Below, in pieces: positions 37,851 through 40,115 of a DNA stretch of 40,115 bases (its first letter is position 1; every line of letters starts with the position of its first letter). The translations under genes and the position numbers were made by a program. Below the pieces are notes generated by a model. That model did no database searches. It had not been told where the DNA came from and was given only the letters and a program-made list of their open reading frames with translations. The stretch is from an uncultured Oscillospiraceae bacterium (GTDB lineage: Bacteria; Bacillota; Clostridia; Oscillospirales; Oscillospiraceae): assembly GCA_944385425.1 (NCBI GenBank), contig CALWXD010000106.1, forward strand, positions 1 through 40,115. Reading direction: 5' to 3'.

Positions 37851-39385
37851 GGACAGAACATCGCAGCGCCTTCAAGCGGGGCTATCTCATCTATCTGGCG
37901 GTGCTGGCGGCCCTGGTTGCCGGGGCCCTGGCGGCTATGTACCTGCTGCTGCGCCAGTACGAGGCGGCCCAGCCGGAGCAGCAGGTGTGGCAGGCGGTGG
38001 AGGAGCTGGCGGCCATGGCCGCCGACGGGACGTTCCTGAGCCGCTACGACCTCCCCCAGCCCAGCCCCGGCCCCTATGAGGAGGGGCGGGACATCCGGCG
38101 GGAATACCTGGCCCTCTACGCCCACCGGGACCAGCTCACCGTCTCCCGCAGCCCGGGCGCCGGCCAGGATGGGACGCAGGAGTACCAGGTGGAGCGGGGC
38201 GGCGTGGTGCTGGCCCGGGTGCGCCTGCGCCCTAAGGGGGAGCCGGTGACCCGGCTGGCGGTGTTCACCATGCAGGACTGGGCGGTGGAGGAGGTCCGCC
38301 CGGAGCTGGAGGCGCGGGACTATTCCCTCACCCTCCCCGCGGCCTTCTCCGTGTCCCTCAACGGGACCCCCCTCTCCGGCACGGCGGGGGACAACGGGGA
38401 GACGGCCTACGCCGTCTCCGGCCTGTACCTGCCGCCGGACTTCTCCATCACCGACGAGACCGGCGCCAGGGCCGCTTACACCGTCCACAACGGGAAGGTG
38501 CTGGCGGAATATTTCCAGTATACCCTAACCCTCCCCGCCGCCCTCACCGTCCGGGTCAACGGGGCGGACTGGCCCGGGCAGGGCCAGGGGGCGGACCGGG
38601 TGCGCTACGAGATCGCCCGGGTCAGCAAGCCGGAGGTCTCCATCTCCGACGACTACGGCAACACCGTCCTCTACGAGGGCGGGGACACCCTGCCCCTCAC
38701 CAGCTGCACCATCACCGCCGGGGAGGGGTATACCGTCCAGGTGGACGGGGCGCCGGTGCCGGAGGCGGCGGTGACCCGATCCCCCAACCCGGACTACCAG
38801 CACTTTGCCGACTATGTGGAGGACCTGCCCCAGCTGTGCGTCTACGCCATCGCCGTGCTGAAGGAGGACGCGGCCGTCACCGTGACGGACCCTCAAGGCA
38901 GCCCCGTGGCCCTGGAGGAGGGGGCGCTGTCCTATGACTTTACCGAGCCTGCGGGCGGGGACGCGGTGCCCGCGGAGGTCAGCGCCGAGATCGACGTGCT
39001 GCAGGTGGCCCAGAGCTGGAGCCTCTTTATGAGCGACGACCTGCCCTTCTCCCGGATCCGGGAGTACCTCATCCCCTCCTCCTACCAGTACGAGGTGGCC
39101 CACCGGTACGCCACCGGCGTGGACATCACCTTCACCAGCGCCCACACCCTGGCGGACCCGGCCTTCACCGACAGCGCGGTGACCAATTTCGCCTGGATCA
39201 CCGAGGACTGTTTCTCGGTGGACATCCGCTTTGTCAAGCACATGCGCCTGCGGTCCGGCGGGGCGGTGGACGACCCCATGAACGACCGGTTCTACTTTGT
39301 CCGGTACGACGACCCGGAGGACGATTCGGACAGCCCGGCCTGGAAACTGGCCAGCATGAAGGAGATCCTAAGTGATGCAAAATAA
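37847..39385 (+). CDS. Membrane-anchored extracytoplasmic protein with repeated beta domains, function unknown
   Basis: A 512-residue protein with a short basic N terminus, one transmembrane helix (about 13-36) and a large outside domain. Three stretches look like repeats of one motif: YSLTLPAAFSVSLNGTPL (about 163-180), YTLTLPAALTVRVNGADW (about 224-241) and SCTITAGEGYTVQVDGAPV (about 285-303), suggesting tandem small beta or Ig-like units. The C-terminal 130 residues (from VAQSWSLFMSDDLPF) resemble an NTF2-like helix-plus-sheet region. I recognise no enzyme motif. The start overlaps the glycosyltransferase stop (ATGA) and the end overlaps the next gene by 11 bp, so the proteins are made in concert and probably work on the same surface polymer. 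Confidence 0.82.
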   Translation: MRTEHRSAFKRGYLIYLAVLAALVAGALAAMYLLLRQYEAAQPEQQVWQAVEELAAMAADGTFLSRYDLPQPSPGPYEEGRDIRREYLALYAHRDQLTVSRSPGAGQDGTQEYQVERGGVVLARVRLRPKGEPVTRLAVFTMQDWAVEEVRPELEARDYSLTLPAAFSVSLNGTPLSGTAGDNGETAYAVSGLYLPPDFSITDETGARAAYTVHNGKVLAEYFQYTLTLPAALTVRVNGADWPGQGQGADRVRYEIARVSKPEVSISDDYGNTVLYEGGDTLPLTSCTITAGEGYTVQVDGAPVPEAAVTRSPNPDYQHFADYVEDLPQLCVYAIAVLKEDAAVTVTDPQGSPVALEEGALSYDFTEPAGGDAVPAEVSAEIDVLQVAQSWSLFMSDDLPFSRIREYLIPSSYQYEVAHRYATGVDITFTSAHTLADPAFTDSAVTNFAWITEDCFSVDIRFVKHMRLRSGGAVDDPMNDRFYFVRYDDPEDDSDSPAWKLASMKEILSDAK

Positions 39386-40115
39386 CGAGAAAAGCACATC
39401 CCACGCCGGCGGGGCGGGCCGGGGAAAGCGGGAGCAGCCCGGCAGCGGCCTGGGCGGGAGGATCGGTCGGGCGGCCCTCAGGGTCCTGGCCTGCCTTCTG
39501 ACGTTTGCGGCGGCCCTGGCCCTCACGGTGCTCCTAAGCCTGCGCATGATCTGCTCCAGCGCCTTCCCCACCGCCCAGCAGATGTTCGTCACCACCATCC
39601 TGGAGACCGGGCAGCTGAAGTTCCTGGCCTCCTGGTTCCTCAGTCCCGAGGAGATCCAGGCCATCGTGGACCAGAACTCCATGGCCGCCCTGGACGCCGA
39701 CGTGGACGCCTCCCTCATCCAGATCGGCGCCACCGGGCAGGTGGACGCCGGCGGCGGGGCGGAGGCCGGGGAGGACATTGAGATCGTGGAGGTGGCGGGG
39801 GCCACCTACACCGGCACCATGATGATCGTGAAGGACCCCTCCCGGGTGAGCCTGGCCACCATCTACCCCTGGCGGGAGGTGGGCGTCACGCTGGACAAGC
39901 TGGTGGAGGACAGCGGCGCCCTCGGCGGGATCAACGGCGGCCTCTACGACTCCACCAACAACACCGGCGGCCGGCCCCTGGGCGTCATCGTCTCCCACGG
40001 GGAGATCCAGTTCAACAAGCCCCAGCAGTACCCCGGCCTGGTGCTCATCGGGTTTACGGAGGACCACCTGCTCCAGATCATCGACATCGACGGCATGACC
40101 GCCGGAGAGGTGGAG
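39375..40115 (+). CDS. Phosphodiester glycosidase (NAGPA-like) family protein, 3' end outside the window
   Basis: An open frame of 247 codons runs from the ATG at 39375 to the right edge without a stop. Residues 1-30 are polar, about 33-58 form one transmembrane helix (RVLACLLTFAAALALTVLLS), and the outside part from about 150 shows GGINGGLYDSTNNTGGRPLG and VIVSHGEIQ with VLIGFTEDH, characteristic of the NAGPA/exopolysaccharide phosphodiester glycosidase domain. Members of this family hydrolyse sugar-phosphodiester bonds, for example in wall or secreted polymers. The gene overlaps the preceding one by 11 bp. The first third of the outside part (60-140) is a helical region I do not recognise. 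Confidence 0.85.
   Translation, partial: MQNNEKSTSHAGGAGRGKREQPGSGLGGRIGRAALRVLACLLTFAAALALTVLLSLRMICSSAFPTAQQMFVTTILETGQLKFLASWFLSPEEIQAIVDQNSMAALDADVDASLIQIGATGQVDAGGGAEAGEDIEIVEVAGATYTGTMMIVKDPSRVSLATIYPWREVGVTLDKLVEDSGALGGINGGLYDSTNNTGGRPLGVIVSHGEIQFNKPQQYPGLVLIGFTEDHLLQIIDIDGMTAGEVE

Noticed and set aside
1..40115. CRISPR arrays, tRNA or rRNA genes
   Set aside because: I saw no regularly spaced direct repeats and no tRNA or rRNA signature on either strand; a covariance-model scan would be needed to be certain.

Overview
The window reads as chromosomal DNA of a high-G+C, low-copy-mobile-element member of the Bacillota, most likely a gut Clostridia of the Oscillospiraceae type (Flavonifractor/Lawsonibacter-like). 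This is an inference from gene content: a perfect CIRCE/HrcA operator, an ECF-type thiamine transporter with TPP riboswitch, an LTA-synthase-like sulfatase, an S-layer-homology wall hydrolase, a selenium-dependent-type xanthine dehydrogenase and strong AGGAGG ribosome binding sites, all at roughly 65% G+C. Most promoters I could find have a -35 and -10 box exactly 17 bp apart, standing out as short AT-rich islands.

Layout. 1-1650: the 3' remnant of an IS21-type transposase runs directly into ridA, followed by an EamA-type permease broken by a one-base slip in a G7 tract. 1740-5140: a LysR regulator and a MazG-like pyrophosphohydrolase diverge from a CPA2 cation/proton antiporter, then a P-loop kinase. 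5200-7230: htpG behind a perfect CIRCE element. 7400-11230: a restriction-modification island, an HNH endonuclease converging on two overlapping cytosine-5 methyltransferases, one with an N-terminal four-cysteine cluster. 11290-15900: a TVP38-type membrane protein, malQ and an LtaS-like sulfatase with a strong hairpin in its leader. 16040-18550: a polar amino acid ABC transporter whose substrate-binding lipoprotein appears circularly permuted. 18600-21100: ymdB, a YbaK-domain protein and a YhaO/SbcD-like phosphoesterase. 21070-25360 (minus strand): a membrane-bound XRE regulator, a C_GCAxxG_C_C protein, an ECF sigma/anti-sigma pair, and mtnN-luxS. 25450-27730: a secreted protein with two different lysozyme domains (GH24 and GH25) around SLH repeats. 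27730-30080: glycerate kinase and a hydroxyacid dehydrogenase diverge from overlapping promoters. 30090-31610: TPP-riboswitch-controlled thiT diverges from thiamine pyrophosphokinase. 31650-34380: a single-chain molybdenum hydroxylase. 34450-40115: an ArsR-type regulator, then an overlapping envelope operon (PIG-L deacetylase, GT2-GtrA fusion, Ig-like anchored protein, phosphodiester glycosidase) that runs off the window.

Functional links: mtnN and luxS detoxify S-adenosylhomocysteine, the product of methylation reactions; thiT and the kinase salvage thiamine; the hydroxyacid dehydrogenase and glycerate kinase could form a hydroxypyruvate-glycerate-phosphoglycerate route. The most unusual observations are the permuted binding protein, the dual-methyltransferase R-M island with its palindromic operator and cysteine-cluster methylase, the dual lysozyme, and the face-to-face promoters at about 29.01 kb.
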